A stretch of 59,033 nucleotides of DNA, taken from contig JAAOIK010000016.1 of NCBI GenBank assembly GCA_015163855.1, positions 1 to 59,033 on the forward strand. Reading direction: 5' to 3'. The position numbers and the translations under genes were made by a program. The notes beneath the pieces were generated by a model, which saw only the letters and a program-made list of their open reading frames with translations, was not told the origin of the DNA and made no database searches. Source of the stretch: Pseudobdellovibrionaceae bacterium. Its GTDB lineage: Bacteria > Bdellovibrionota > Bdellovibrionia > Bdellovibrionales > UBA1609. Shown piece by piece: positions 12,727 through 21,494 of this stretch (positions are counted from its first letter, which is position 1; each line of letters opens with the position of its first letter).

Positions 12727-12911
12727 AGTAGTATCTTAGTCTTACCTATTCATCTTAGTATTCGGTATTTTTTTTATAAATCTAAAGGATTTGCCTCTAA
12801 ATAGGCTATATAGGCGAACTTTTTATTGAACTTATACTTTAGTCGTATTAAATATTTAGATAAATGGCAGCAAATAAGACTTAAGTTTAGGCTAAGGTCA
12901 TAGGTGGCTAG

Positions 12912-13496
12912 ATGTATAATATTATAATCACAGGTGGCTTGGGTAGTGGGAAAAGCAGTGTTGCTAGCATTTTGCAGCAAAAAGCTTACCCTGTGTTGAG
13001 TGCCGACAGTATTATTAACCAGATTTATGAAAAAGGTCTTTTTAAAAAAGAAATGGCTAAAATTTTTTCTTTAAAGGAAGAAGAGGTTAACAAGCAGTCT
13101 GTGGCAAAGCTTGCTTTTCAAAATAAAAATCAATTAAAACAATTAGAGCAACTTTTGTATCCAGAGCTAAAAAAAAGTGTTCAGGACTACAAGGAATTTT
13201 ATAAAAAAAAGAAAACTTTATACTTGTTTTATGAAGCTCCTGTTTTTTTTGAAAAATCAAAAAGCACAGAGCATGATTGTATTTTAGTAGTTAGCTCTAG
13301 TTTAGAAAATTGTTTTTTTAGATTAAAAGAAAAAAACATGACTAAACAACAGTTCGACTTAATAGTTAGCTTGCAAGTGCCTATTTTACAAAAAGAAAAA
13401 CTGGCCGATTATACTATTTTTAACAACTCTAGCAGACAAGATTTAAAAGTTAAAACCGAAGCATTTTTAAAATTTTTAAAAGAAAAATATGAATAA
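12912..13496 (+). CDS. coaE: Dephospho-CoA kinase
   Basis: Last step of coenzyme A synthesis, phosphorylating the 3'-hydroxyl of dephospho-CoA. The P-loop GGLGSGKSS lies at residues 8-16, followed by the typical VLSADSI motif (about 28-34). The lid/CoA part contains the LEQLLYPEL stretch near 76-84. At 194 residues it has normal size. The C-terminal half is more divergent than usual and lacks the strict VDxPLLFE form, showing FYEAPVFFE instead. A weak purine-rich site (AGGTGG) precedes the ATG. It leads the coaE-addB-addA run, 8 nt ahead of the addB-like gene. Confidence 0.88.
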   Translation: MYNIIITGGLGSGKSSVASILQQKAYPVLSADSIINQIYEKGLFKKEMAKIFSLKEEEVNKQSVAKLAFQNKNQLKQLEQLLYPELKKSVQDYKEFYKKKKTLYLFYEAPVFFEKSKSTEHDCILVVSSSLENCFFRLKEKNMTKQQFDLIVSLQVPILQKEKLADYTIFNNSSRQDLKVKTEAFLKFLKEKYE

Positions 13497-13504
13497 GAGA
13501 AAAT

Positions 13505-16354
13505 ATGAATAAAATACCACAAGATTCTATTTATTCTTTTTTTGACAGGCTAAAACATTTAAAACAGTTTAATTCTGATATTGATATTTGGGTAGTGTCT
13601 GATTTAAACTTAAAAAAAAGAATAAAAGCGTTATTGTTAAAAGACAGTGCTTGTGTTCATTCTGGGTCGGTCATGCGGGCTCAAGAGTTTTGGCAGTTTT
13701 TGTTTAAAAGGCTGTACCCAGAGTTTGTTATTAAAGAAGATTTTTTAATAACAGCAATGCTAAGACAATTTTTATCAACAAACGATTTAAACGGAATTAG
13801 CAATGAAAGTTATGTAAAACAATTATTTGCACACATTTGTTCGTTTTTACCTATTTTTACCTCTCCACAAGGAACGGATTATTTTTCGGAGTGGTTAAAA
13901 AATAATCCAGACCCTCATTTAGAAAAATGGTTTTATTTATCATTTAAGGCTTGGAAATATTTACTAGAAAAAAAAATAATTTCTACTTCCTTTCTTCCCG
14001 GCATTTTATCCGCAGACGCCTTTCATTTATTTTCTTTTTTAAAAGGAAAGAAAATAATTTTTGACCTTGGTTTTCAAATGCAAGCTTTAGAGGCATCTTG
14101 CATTAAAGCAGTATCTAAAGTTACGGAGGTAAAAGTTTTAAGCCCAGCCTTTCATAACTTTCCCGAAGCAGATACTTTTTTATGGGTTTATAAATTATTA
14201 AATGACATTAGTTTTTATCAAAGTCACTTAAAAGAAAGCGATAAAAAAATGTTAAGGCCTTCTTCTTCTGTATTAAAAGAAGGCGCAAAGGTTTCTTTTG
14301 TAAAGTACAGCAATCAGTTAGCAGAAATTAGAGGGATTATTAAACAAGTTAAAAAGCACTTAAGCCAAGGGGTAAGTTTAAGTAATATTGCAATAGTAGC
14401 GCCAGACATCGAGTACTTATGGCCAGTCTTATCCTTACAATTAAAAACAGAGGGGATAGCCTTTAATAAAGCCATGGTTTCGGGTTTGCACGCTAACAAA
14501 ACCCTAATGTTGTGGCTGGCTCGCTTAAGAGTAGCCTTGGGCAGCATAGCCTATGCCGATTTAGAAATGGTTTTTGCCTTTGAAGGCACAAAGGATATTT
14601 CTTATAAAGATTTTAAATATCATTTTTCTAACACTTACTCTGTAGAAAATTATCAAAAAACGCCGTGGTCTAAAAAATTATTAACAAAACCCATTAGTAA
14701 AAGTAAAGAAATAAATTTATTAGAATTTTTAGATTGGGCCTTTTCTTTTTGGAGGTCGGATAAAGAAAAGCCTGAAGGTTTAGACCTCTTTAGCGAGGGC
14801 CAGGATAACAAACAAGAAGAAGAAAGGGAAAGCTTGTGGAAACAGGTGTACAAAACTTTAAGGCAGCAAGGAGAGCTTTCTATCAAACTTTCTGCAGACA
14901 GTTGGTTGTTGTATGCTCAAGACCTTTTGTCTAAAAAAACACAAACCTTGTCAAAAGAAGAAGATAATGCGCTTTCTTGTTATAATATTTCTAACAGTGA
15001 CCACTTAGAAGAAGAATATATTATTTTATCCGACCTATCTTTTAATGCTTTAAAAAATACAAAAAATGCTACGGTATCTCTTTCTCAGGCCTTGTCTGTT
15101 TCAGAAGACTTAGGTATTTCTTTAGACCCTAGTTGGGGAGTTCCTTTAGAGGTTATATTAAAGTACATATTACAGCTAAAAGATAAAGTTATTGTGTGTT
15201 CTTGGTCGGCGGTAAATTTAGAATCAAAGGAGCAGGTGGCTTCGGCCTTTTTTTTAGAAGAATATTTTCGTAGAAATACAGAGCAGCTAAAGCTTGCCGA
15301 TATTTTGCCAACAACCTTTAACAATGGAGATTTACATCAAATTAGTTATAAGCAAAAATTAGAAGAAAGCCAAAGTGATTGTATAAGTTTAACGGGCTCT
15401 AGAATACTATATGATAAAAACATATTACCCATGCAAGAAGTACCCATCGACATACCCTCTATTTCGATTACAAATATTGGTCGTTATACAGAATGCCCAT
15501 TTATTTTTTTCTCAGAAAAAATTTTAAAACTACAAGAAAATCCAGATTGGGATTTAGATGTAGACCCTTTAAAAAAGGGGTCGTTGTTTCATAAATTATT
15601 AGAGCTAATAGTTATAAATAATACTACAGAAAGTGGTGACGAAGAATTATTATTTTCGAAATTAAACGAGCATAGAAAAAAAGAATTAAAAATAGACGAT
15701 AACTCTTGGGGAATTTTGCAAGAACAGCTAAGGGCTATTACAAAAAATTTTATAGAATTAGAAAAGCAGCAAAAAATAAAGTCACCAAGCCTCACTACCA
15801 GCTTGGTCGAGCAACCTGTAAAAGCTTTTTGGAGCCAAAATAAAAAACATTTTTTAAATAACGACACAAAATCCTTATCAAGTAAAAAAGAAGGTTTGCT
15901 GGTTAGTGGAAAGATAGATCGACTAGATAGTGACGAAAAAAATATTTTTATTAGAGATTATAAAACTAGTGTTGCCGGCCGTACAGGAGTAAACACATGG
16001 AAAGACAAAAGAGATTTATCTTTATTTTTATACTATCGACTATGGCAAGCTTCTGGAAAAAAACAAGATTGCTTGGGGGCTGTATATTTAGGAATTAACG
16101 ATTTACAAGCAAAAGGTTTTTGGGTTAAAGAATACAAAGACTCTAATTTTTTAAAAAGTATTTCGGCAAGGAGCATGCTAGATAAAGAATCCTCCTTACA
16201 ATTATTTAAAGAATTGGATAAAGAAGTAGAGTCTTTAATAAATAGTATATTGAGCGGAAAGTTTTCTCCTAACCCAAAAGACAAAACAACAACTAGTAAA
16301 ACCTGCAATAAATGCAAATGGAGTGGCTTATGCCGAGCGGCAGACAAATTTTAG
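13505..16354 (+). CDS. addB: AddB-like helicase-nuclease subunit (PD-(D/E)XK, Fe-S)
   Basis: Partner of the AddA-like protein encoded next, together expected to resect double-strand DNA ends for recombination. The C-terminal third holds a RecB-family nuclease: GSLFHKLLELI (about 696-706), GKIDRLD (about 800-806) and IRDYKTS (about 815-821), preceded by ECPFIFFSE and ended by CNKCKWSGLC, together the four Cys of the AddB iron-sulfur clamp. The N-terminal helicase-like part is very divergent, and no Walker A motif is visible (the first strand is IWVVSDLNLKKRI). This suggests a structural, non-ATPase helicase fold, as in the Chi-scanning role of AddB. Gene name is assigned by architecture and neighbour, not close similarity. 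Confidence 0.78.
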   Translation: MNKIPQDSIYSFFDRLKHLKQFNSDIDIWVVSDLNLKKRIKALLLKDSACVHSGSVMRAQEFWQFLFKRLYPEFVIKEDFLITAMLRQFLSTNDLNGISNESYVKQLFAHICSFLPIFTSPQGTDYFSEWLKNNPDPHLEKWFYLSFKAWKYLLEKKIISTSFLPGILSADAFHLFSFLKGKKIIFDLGFQMQALEASCIKAVSKVTEVKVLSPAFHNFPEADTFLWVYKLLNDISFYQSHLKESDKKMLRPSSSVLKEGAKVSFVKYSNQLAEIRGIIKQVKKHLSQGVSLSNIAIVAPDIEYLWPVLSLQLKTEGIAFNKAMVSGLHANKTLMLWLARLRVALGSIAYADLEMVFAFEGTKDISYKDFKYHFSNTYSVENYQKTPWSKKLLTKPISKSKEINLLEFLDWAFSFWRSDKEKPEGLDLFSEGQDNKQEEERESLWKQVYKTLRQQGELSIKLSADSWLLYAQDLLSKKTQTLSKEEDNALSCYNISNSDHLEEEYIILSDLSFNALKNTKNATVSLSQALSVSEDLGISLDPSWGVPLEVILKYILQLKDKVIVCSWSAVNLESKEQVASAFFLEEYFRRNTEQLKLADILPTTFNNGDLHQISYKQKLEESQSDCISLTGSRILYDKNILPMQEVPIDIPSISITNIGRYTECPFIFFSEKILKLQENPDWDLDVDPLKKGSLFHKLLELIVINNTTESGDEELLFSKLNEHRKKELKIDDNSWGILQEQLRAITKNFIELEKQQKIKSPSLTTSLVEQPVKAFWSQNKKHFLNNDTKSLSSKKEGLLVSGKIDRLDSDEKNIFIRDYKTSVAGRTGVNTWKDKRDLSLFLYYRLWQASGKKQDCLGAVYLGINDLQAKGFWVKEYKDSNFLKSISARSMLDKESSLQLFKELDKEVESLINSILSGKFSPNPKDKTTTSKTCNKCKWSGLCRAADKF

Positions 16355-19300
16355 CAACAAAGGTAATACGAGCAGGGGCGGGTACGGGAAAAACCACAAG
16401 CCTTGTTAAGCAGGTGTTTCAAATTTATCAAAGTTGTAAAAAGAAAACTCAAAAAGAACCGACAATAGTTTTAACTACATTTTCTAGAAAGGCGACAGAA
16501 GAATTGCGAGAAAGGTTGTTAGAAATTGCCTCTAAAGATAGAAACTATGAATTTTTAACTTATTTAAGTTCTGATAAAATATTAATTACCACTATAGATG
16601 CACTATGTTTTAAATTTTTAACTAAAAACGCAATTAGTATAGGTTATCCCTTAATTATTAACATTGTAGAAGATGTAGAGTTAAAAAAAATTATTAAACA
16701 ATATTTATTTACTATCACACAAAACAACAAAAAATACTTGCCACTATTTAATATTTTCTCTTTTGAAGATTTATTTACTATTATGCAACAGTTTTATATA
16801 GCTAAAATGGAAAACCCTTCTGTGGGCACAGCCACTAAAGAAGTGCAAAGGCAAAGCTATATAAAAAAGGCTAAGCAATTACTAGAAAGCCAAAGGCAAG
16901 AGTTGTTAAGCGCTTTAAAGGAAGACTTGCAAGAAACATTTAGTAGCTTTTATCAAGGGCAATTAAATTTTGTAAATCAGGCTGTGGATTTTTTGAGTAA
17001 AGAAAAACTAACTTCACTGGCAGATTGCTGTGACCAAGCTCAAAAAGAATTTCCCGCTATAAGGTATAATCAAAAATCAAATATCAGCAAAGAGGCTCAT
17101 AGGGCAATTACAGAAAATATAAAAAAGATAGTAAAAAATTTTTCTAGCGAAGGTCTTTCTAGTCAAAAGCAATTGTGGGATTGGAATGAAAAAATGCACT
17201 TGTGTTTAGAAAGTTTGCTACAAGAAGTTTGGATCAAGTTAGAGGCGTATAAAAAAGCAGAAGGAAAGCTTACGATATCTGACCTTTTGCTATTGACTTT
17301 AAAAACTATAAATGAATTTCCTCACTTGGGGGTAGAGTTTTCTAAGGCGTGGGACTACGGGTTGATTGACGAATACCAAGACACCTCTTTTTCTCAAGAA
17401 AAGGTGCTTTCTGCTTTAATAGGTAGGGCCAAACAAACTATTGTTGGAGACCCACAGCAAAGTATTTATTTTTTTCGAGGGTCTAGAAAAGAAGTTTTTG
17501 AAGACAAAGAAGAAAAAGCAAAAGCTAATAATCAAATTAGTTATTTAAAGGTTAACTATCGCTCCGAACCCAGCTTAGTTTATTTTTTTAATGATTTTTT
17601 TAATCAATTTAATGGAGAGTTTAATGAATGTTTGCCACACAAAGAAGTAGAAAGCAGCCCATCTAATATTTTTTTTAACTCGGTTAGCAACAAAGAAGCA
17701 GAGTTAAAAGCAGCCTATGATTATATTCAAAGCTTGTTGCGGCAAGGAGTGAAGGCTAACGAAATAGTTATTTTGGCAAGAACGAGCACTGCCTTAAAGG
17801 CTTTTTCTGTATTTTTTAAAAAACAATCCCTTCCTTTTTATTATCATGGAGAGGCTTCTTTTTTTAGTTTAAATGAAGTTAGAGACTTACAAGCTTTGCT
17901 ACGATTTTTTATTCTTCCAGAGGATAATGTTAATTTTTTACACTTATTGCGAAGTCCATGGTTTGCTATGGAAGATCAGGTGATTGCAGACACTATCCAG
18001 CAGTTAAATGCAAAGAGCACAAAAGAAAGCTATTATAGCTATTTTTTTAAAAAGCATTTTAAGCATACCTCTTTGCTGTTTTTACTTTCGACTGTAAAAG
18101 AATTTCACAAACTGGGAGCAGTACATGCATTGTATTTTTTTATTGCTAATAGCGATATTGTTAAGAGCTCTTTATTTTATGATTCCAGTGGAAGGCGAGA
18201 GGCTAATATTTGGAAGTTCTTGGTACAGCTAGTTCAAAAAAATAGAGTTAGCAATTTTAATATTTTAAACAGTGGGGTGACCAACTTTGATTTAGACAAT
18301 TTAGACTCCGAAGCAGAAGCGGCGCCTATTTTTTTATCTAATCAAATACAAATGATGACTATTCATAAATCTAAAGGTTTAAAATTCGATCATGTTATTT
18401 TAATAAATTTAAAATCTAAAATTAAAAAGACTACAGACAGTGGTGCAAATAAGTTATTTGTAGTAGACGAAAAAAAAACCACATGGACCAGTCCATTTAA
18501 AAAAAATTTTTCTGATAAAAAAGCACACAATATGTATGGGCAGCAAATTATGTCCGAACAAAGCCAATTAGAAGTGGAAGAAGAAGAAAGGTTATTTTAT
18601 GTAGCTTTAACTCGAGCTGCAAAATCTATCTATTTATCATGGGTAGATGATTGCAAAAAAAAGGAAGAGAAAGCAGACGAAAAAAAAGCAGGCGAAAAGG
18701 AAGCAGGCCAAGAGAAAGCAGACGAAAAGAAAAAGGCCGTTAAAACCATGGACCAATCCTCTTGGGCTGGGGTGTGTGAAAATTTTTTAAAAAAACACTC
18801 TTGGAGCACAGTAAGTGGCTTTGATAAAACGCCGGATAAAAAAATATTTCGATCCGAAAAATATAATATTATAAAAAACCACATAGAGCTCGGTACTTTA
18901 AAAAGTACCGAAAAAAAACAAGCAGACAATAAAGCATCGACAAAAATAAAAAGCCTTGTTACAGAAGAAAAACCACCATCAACAAGGGCAGCTTGCAACA
19001 AAGCCAAAAGCGAAACCAAAGCCAAAAGCGAAACCAAAGCCAAAAGTGAAAACAAAGCCAAAAGTGAAAACAAAGCCAAAAGTGAAAACAAAAAAGAGCT
19101 AAAGCTAGCCTCGTTTACGGTTAGTAACCTTATGCAGTTTTTAGCAGAAAAAAAGTTTATAAAAAAAGTAGAAGGCAAAAACAATAACACAGAAAGCAAT
19201 CTTTTTTCTACACAACAGAAGTTTAAGAACATGGTAGAGCAAGGTGTAAAGGGCACTTATTGGCATAGTCTTTTAGAGCATTTCGTATTTTTGCTAAAAA

Positions 19301-19767
19301 GCAATGAAGATACAGCAGAAGTAGTAAAAGAGTTAAAATCTTTATATAATTTATCAAAGCATAATATTACAGAACAACAACTAGATGAGGTAATAAATTT
19401 TTTAGTAAAAGACTCTAAGCTTCCCTTTTTAGAGATTGTTAAAAATAGTTTTATTGAATGGGAATTTCAGTTTTGTTTTTTTTCTCAATATAATATAGAG
19501 GGAAAAATAGATTTATGGGGAAAGGAGAAAGATAACATTTGGGTTATAGATTATAAATTTGGTAGTTCGTCTAATACCGAGCTATTTTTTAATCAATTAG
19601 AATTGTATGCTCAAGCTATTAGTTTAAAATGGCCTAATAAAACTATTCAAATGGCCTTGCTGTATCCTTTAGAAAAGAAAAGTGTTGTAAAACCTTTTCA
19701 AGGAGTTACAGAAAAAAAATTACTTTTCGCCGTCACTTCCGATAGCCTCCACGGGGCAAGCCTCTAA
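16330..19767 (+). CDS. addA: AddA-like UvrD-type helicase with C-terminal nuclease
   Basis: Superfamily 1 helicase motor and nuclease of the AddAB end-resection complex. Motifs in order: RAGAGTGKTTS (Walker A, near residue 14), TFSRKATEEL (Ia), IDEYQDTS (Walker B), GDPQQSIYFFRG (III), VNYRS (IV), TIHKSKGLKFDHV (V) and ALTRAAKSIYL (VI). A RecB-like nuclease lies at the C-terminus: GTYWHSLLEHF, GKIDLWG and IDYKFGSS. A low-complexity Lys/Glu/Ala/Ser linker with 18-nt repeats lies between helicase and nuclease. I prefer the ATG at 16330, which has GGAG 6 nt upstream; ATGs at 16312 and 16318 are alternatives. The gene overlaps addB by 25 nt and its 3' end overlaps the convergent ferredoxin gene by 48 nt. 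Confidence 0.9.
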   Translation: MPSGRQILATKVIRAGAGTGKTTSLVKQVFQIYQSCKKKTQKEPTIVLTTFSRKATEELRERLLEIASKDRNYEFLTYLSSDKILITTIDALCFKFLTKNAISIGYPLIINIVEDVELKKIIKQYLFTITQNNKKYLPLFNIFSFEDLFTIMQQFYIAKMENPSVGTATKEVQRQSYIKKAKQLLESQRQELLSALKEDLQETFSSFYQGQLNFVNQAVDFLSKEKLTSLADCCDQAQKEFPAIRYNQKSNISKEAHRAITENIKKIVKNFSSEGLSSQKQLWDWNEKMHLCLESLLQEVWIKLEAYKKAEGKLTISDLLLLTLKTINEFPHLGVEFSKAWDYGLIDEYQDTSFSQEKVLSALIGRAKQTIVGDPQQSIYFFRGSRKEVFEDKEEKAKANNQISYLKVNYRSEPSLVYFFNDFFNQFNGEFNECLPHKEVESSPSNIFFNSVSNKEAELKAAYDYIQSLLRQGVKANEIVILARTSTALKAFSVFFKKQSLPFYYHGEASFFSLNEVRDLQALLRFFILPEDNVNFLHLLRSPWFAMEDQVIADTIQQLNAKSTKESYYSYFFKKHFKHTSLLFLLSTVKEFHKLGAVHALYFFIANSDIVKSSLFYDSSGRREANIWKFLVQLVQKNRVSNFNILNSGVTNFDLDNLDSEAEAAPIFLSNQIQMMTIHKSKGLKFDHVILINLKSKIKKTTDSGANKLFVVDEKKTTWTSPFKKNFSDKKAHNMYGQQIMSEQSQLEVEEEERLFYVALTRAAKSIYLSWVDDCKKKEEKADEKKAGEKEAGQEKADEKKKAVKTMDQSSWAGVCENFLKKHSWSTVSGFDKTPDKKIFRSEKYNIIKNHIELGTLKSTEKKQADNKASTKIKSLVTEEKPPSTRAACNKAKSETKAKSETKAKSENKAKSENKAKSENKKELKLASFTVSNLMQFLAEKKFIKKVEGKNNNTESNLFSTQQKFKNMVEQGVKGTYWHSLLEHFVFLLKSNEDTAEVVKELKSLYNLSKHNITEQQLDEVINFLVKDSKLPFLEIVKNSFIEWEFQFCFFSQYNIEGKIDLWGKEKDNIWVIDYKFGSSSNTELFFNQLELYAQAISLKWPNKTIQMALLYPLEKKSVVKPFQGVTEKKLLFAVTSDSLHGASL
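19003..19092 (+). repeat. Five-copy 18-nt in-frame minisatellite inside addA
   Basis: Five tandem units of GCCAAAAGCGAAACCAAA, the last three carrying the variant AGTGAAAAC, encode the hexapeptide AKSE(T/N)K. The array lies in the linker between helicase and nuclease domains. An imperfect Lys/Glu/Ala repeat (KADEKK, KAGEKE) lies upstream at about 18673-18735. Confidence 0.9.
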
Positions 19768-19956
19768 AGCTTCTTGGCAATCTTCTGTTTCTTTCTTTGT
19801 TTGTGGTTGTTTTTTAACAAAGGCATGGCCATCGTCTTCATGAATTTCAAAATGCTCCACAGCAGCAAGGCAACAGGCGTCGCAGGCAATACAGTCTTTG
19901 TCGACATAAAACGCGCCAGAAACATTTTCTTTAAACTTATTATTTTTGTCAGGCAT
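19720..19956 (-). CDS. Small single-cluster ferredoxin
   Basis: Soluble electron carrier of 78 residues. CIACDAC (residues 22-28) followed by CPVEAI near the C-terminus gives the CxxCxxC...CP pattern for one [4Fe-4S] cluster; an extra Cys follows the third ligand. The C-terminal half is acidic, as usual for monocluster ferredoxins. Its last 48 nt overlap the 3' end of addA on the other strand, so the two coding ends constrain each other. No redox partner is encoded nearby. Confidence 0.88.
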   Translation of the reverse strand: MPDKNNKFKENVSGAFYVDKDCIACDACCLAAVEHFEIHEDDGHAFVKKQPQTKKETEDCQEALEACPVEAIGSDGEK

Positions 19957-20044
19957 TAATAATAATAAATAGCCTTTTGCTAGTTTAAGTCAATGAGATA
20001 TTGTTCATAATTGGCACAGCAGTTTAGTGAAACTTGTGTAGTAA

Positions 20045-20353
20045 TTATGCAGCTTTTTTATAATCAATGTGTTTTTTATTTTGTTTTTTAATTTGTGTTA
20101 CAAGCCTTCTTCCACAGTAATGTAAAGCTTGTTGAAAGCTGGGCGCTTTGTGAGAAGAAAAAAAATCGGTTTCGGTTAATTGCAGCAAGCACTCTACATT
20201 ATGGTTTCCTTGTTTGTGAAATTGAATTAAAAGTTGAGAATTAGGGTAAAAAAGTTGTATTTTTTTGTGTATTTTTTTAGCAAGAAAGGTTAGGCTTTCA
20301 GAATCTAGGTAAGCGGGGCTAATTTGAATATTTTCGTTACTAGACAGTGTCAT
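20045..20353 (-). CDS. Small protein resembling ribosome hibernation factor HPF/RaiA (tentative)
   Basis: A 102-residue soluble protein. By eye it follows the layout of short HPF: IQISPAYLDSESLTFLAKKI at residues 9-28 (strand 1 and helix 1), two central strands (LLIQFHKQG and ECLLQLTETDFF), then helix 2 QALHYCGRRLVTQIKKQNKK (79-98), comparable to the AIDGLIDKLARQLTKHK helix of E. coli HPF. If right, it binds the 30S decoding site in slow growth. Identity is low, so another small alpha/beta protein is possible. AAGGAG lies 5 nt before the ATG. Its 153-nt upstream region holds two palindromes, suggesting specific regulation. Confidence 0.5.
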   Translation of the reverse strand: MTLSSNENIQISPAYLDSESLTFLAKKIHKKIQLFYPNSQLLIQFHKQGNHNVECLLQLTETDFFSSHKAPSFQQALHYCGRRLVTQIKKQNKKHIDYKKAA

Positions 20354-20442
20354 TAAAACTCCTTTGATTGTGTTTTTTTTGTTTAGGCTGCTTTCTTATC
20401 GGCAAATAATTTTTTTATATTTACTTTGTTTGATATTTTGTG

Positions 20443-20512
20443 TTTTGTTTTAAAACAAAAGGGATAAAAATTACAGTAATTGTTTTAAAACAAAAGAGAT
20501 AAGAAATTACAT
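20443..20512 (-). promoter_or_regulatory. Twin palindromic sites upstream of the HPF-like gene
   Basis: Two near-tandem units of about 35 nt, each with a perfect palindrome: TTTTGTTTTAAAACAAAA at 20443-20460 and TTGTTTTAAAACAA at 20480-20493, centres 35 bp apart. The flanks are also repeated (TGTAATTT then TTATC or TTATCCC, read on the minus strand). They lie between the end of speB and the start of the 20045-20353 gene, 90 to 160 nt ahead of its ATG. A dimeric repressor or activator pair is a reasonable guess; the regulator is unknown. Confidence 0.5.
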
Positions 20513-21436
20513 TAAATTTAAAAATTCAAATAAAATGCTAACAGCTAAAATAGAAGTAATATCGCTGTTATCATAGGCAGGGGCTACCTCCACAAGATCG
20601 GCCCCTACTAAATGTTCTAACTTTAAGTTTTGTAAAATTTTAATGGCCTCGTAAGAGGTTAGCCCTGCGGGAACAGGAGTGCCTGTGCCAGGCGCGTAGG
20701 CGGGGTCTACGCTATCTATATCAAAGGTAATATAGCTATTTCCTTTAACTTCTGGTAAATTTTTTAAAAAATCCTGAAAGTTTTCTTTGCGTATGCTATC
20801 CATCGTAAAGCTCTTAATTTTATATTTTTGAATATATTCTAAATCGTCTTTAGAGGTGAGCGGATTTCTGCAGCCAATTTGTAGGCTTTCCGAACCATTA
20901 ACCAAGCCCTCATCAAGAGCATGTCTTAAAAAACTTCCATGATGGTATTCGCAGCCCCATGCCGCAGGATAAGTGTCTAAGTGAGCATCAAAATGAATTA
21001 AATTTAAAGGTCCATGTTGCTTGGCTAAAGATCGCAGTATGGGCAAGGTAATGGAGTGGTCTCCTCCCACAGAAATAAAGCGCTTTTCTTTTAGAGCAAG
21101 TTCGTTAAAAAAATGCTCTATTTGGTCATAAGTTTTTTCTAAGCTTACGGGCGTGGTAGGGCAGTCACCAATATCGGCCACTTTCCATTTTTTAGAATAG
21201 TCTTTATTTAGCTCCCAGTTAAAGTTACGGGCTAAAGAAGACATTTCGCGGATTTTTGTAGGTGCCATTCTGGCGCCAGGGCGGTAGCTAGTACCTCCAT
21301 CAAAAGGAATTCCCAAAATGCCAATATCAAAATCTTCTTCTTGGCTGACCCAGGGGAGCCTAAAAAAACTTTTTAAAGAAGAAAAACGGGGAAAACTTCG
21401 TCCAGATAAACTTTTAAATTTTGTATTATTGCTCAT
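20507..21436 (-). CDS. speB: Agmatinase (ureohydrolase family)
   Basis: Binuclear manganese enzyme expected to convert agmatine to putrescine and urea. All metal-binding motifs are present in the 309-residue protein: GGDHS (about 125-129), DAHLD (about 149-153) with His 151, and SFDxDxxDP-type FDIDSVDPAYAPGTGTPV (about 222-239). HHGSFLRHAL favours agmatinase over arginase, and arginine decarboxylase (speA) is in the same window at 33172-35049, completing the arginine-agmatine-putrescine route. It is divergent from plsC over 58 nt. Formimidoylglutamase or guanidino-acid hydrolase activity cannot be excluded, the first also because hutH is nearby. Confidence 0.85.
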   Translation of the reverse strand: MSNNTKFKSLSGRSFPRFSSLKSFFRLPWVSQEEDFDIGILGIPFDGGTSYRPGARMAPTKIREMSSLARNFNWELNKDYSKKWKVADIGDCPTTPVSLEKTYDQIEHFFNELALKEKRFISVGGDHSITLPILRSLAKQHGPLNLIHFDAHLDTYPAAWGCEYHHGSFLRHALDEGLVNGSESLQIGCRNPLTSKDDLEYIQKYKIKSFTMDSIRKENFQDFLKNLPEVKGNSYITFDIDSVDPAYAPGTGTPVPAGLTSYEAIKILQNLKLEHLVGADLVEVAPAYDNSDITSILAVSILFEFLNLM

Positions 21437-21494
21437 AAAGATGAATTTACTAAAATATTGTATAAAGGCAAGGATTGAGTGTATAAAGTGAATT

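Noticed and set aside
18630-19256. 208-codon minus-strand frame rich in Leu/Phe/Ser opposite addA.
   Set aside because: It is the antisense image of the Lys/Glu-rich repeat linker; the hydrophobic repeats come from the minisatellite.
13505-19767. The two large genes as a phage-defence helicase-nuclease system.
   Set aside because: The AddB-type four-Cys clamp, two RecB-like nuclease domains and full UvrD motifs fit AddAB repair; no other defence genes are near.
20443-20512. The twin repeat as a short CRISPR array.
   Set aside because: Only two units, no true spacer, no leader and no cas gene nearby; palindromic operators fit better.
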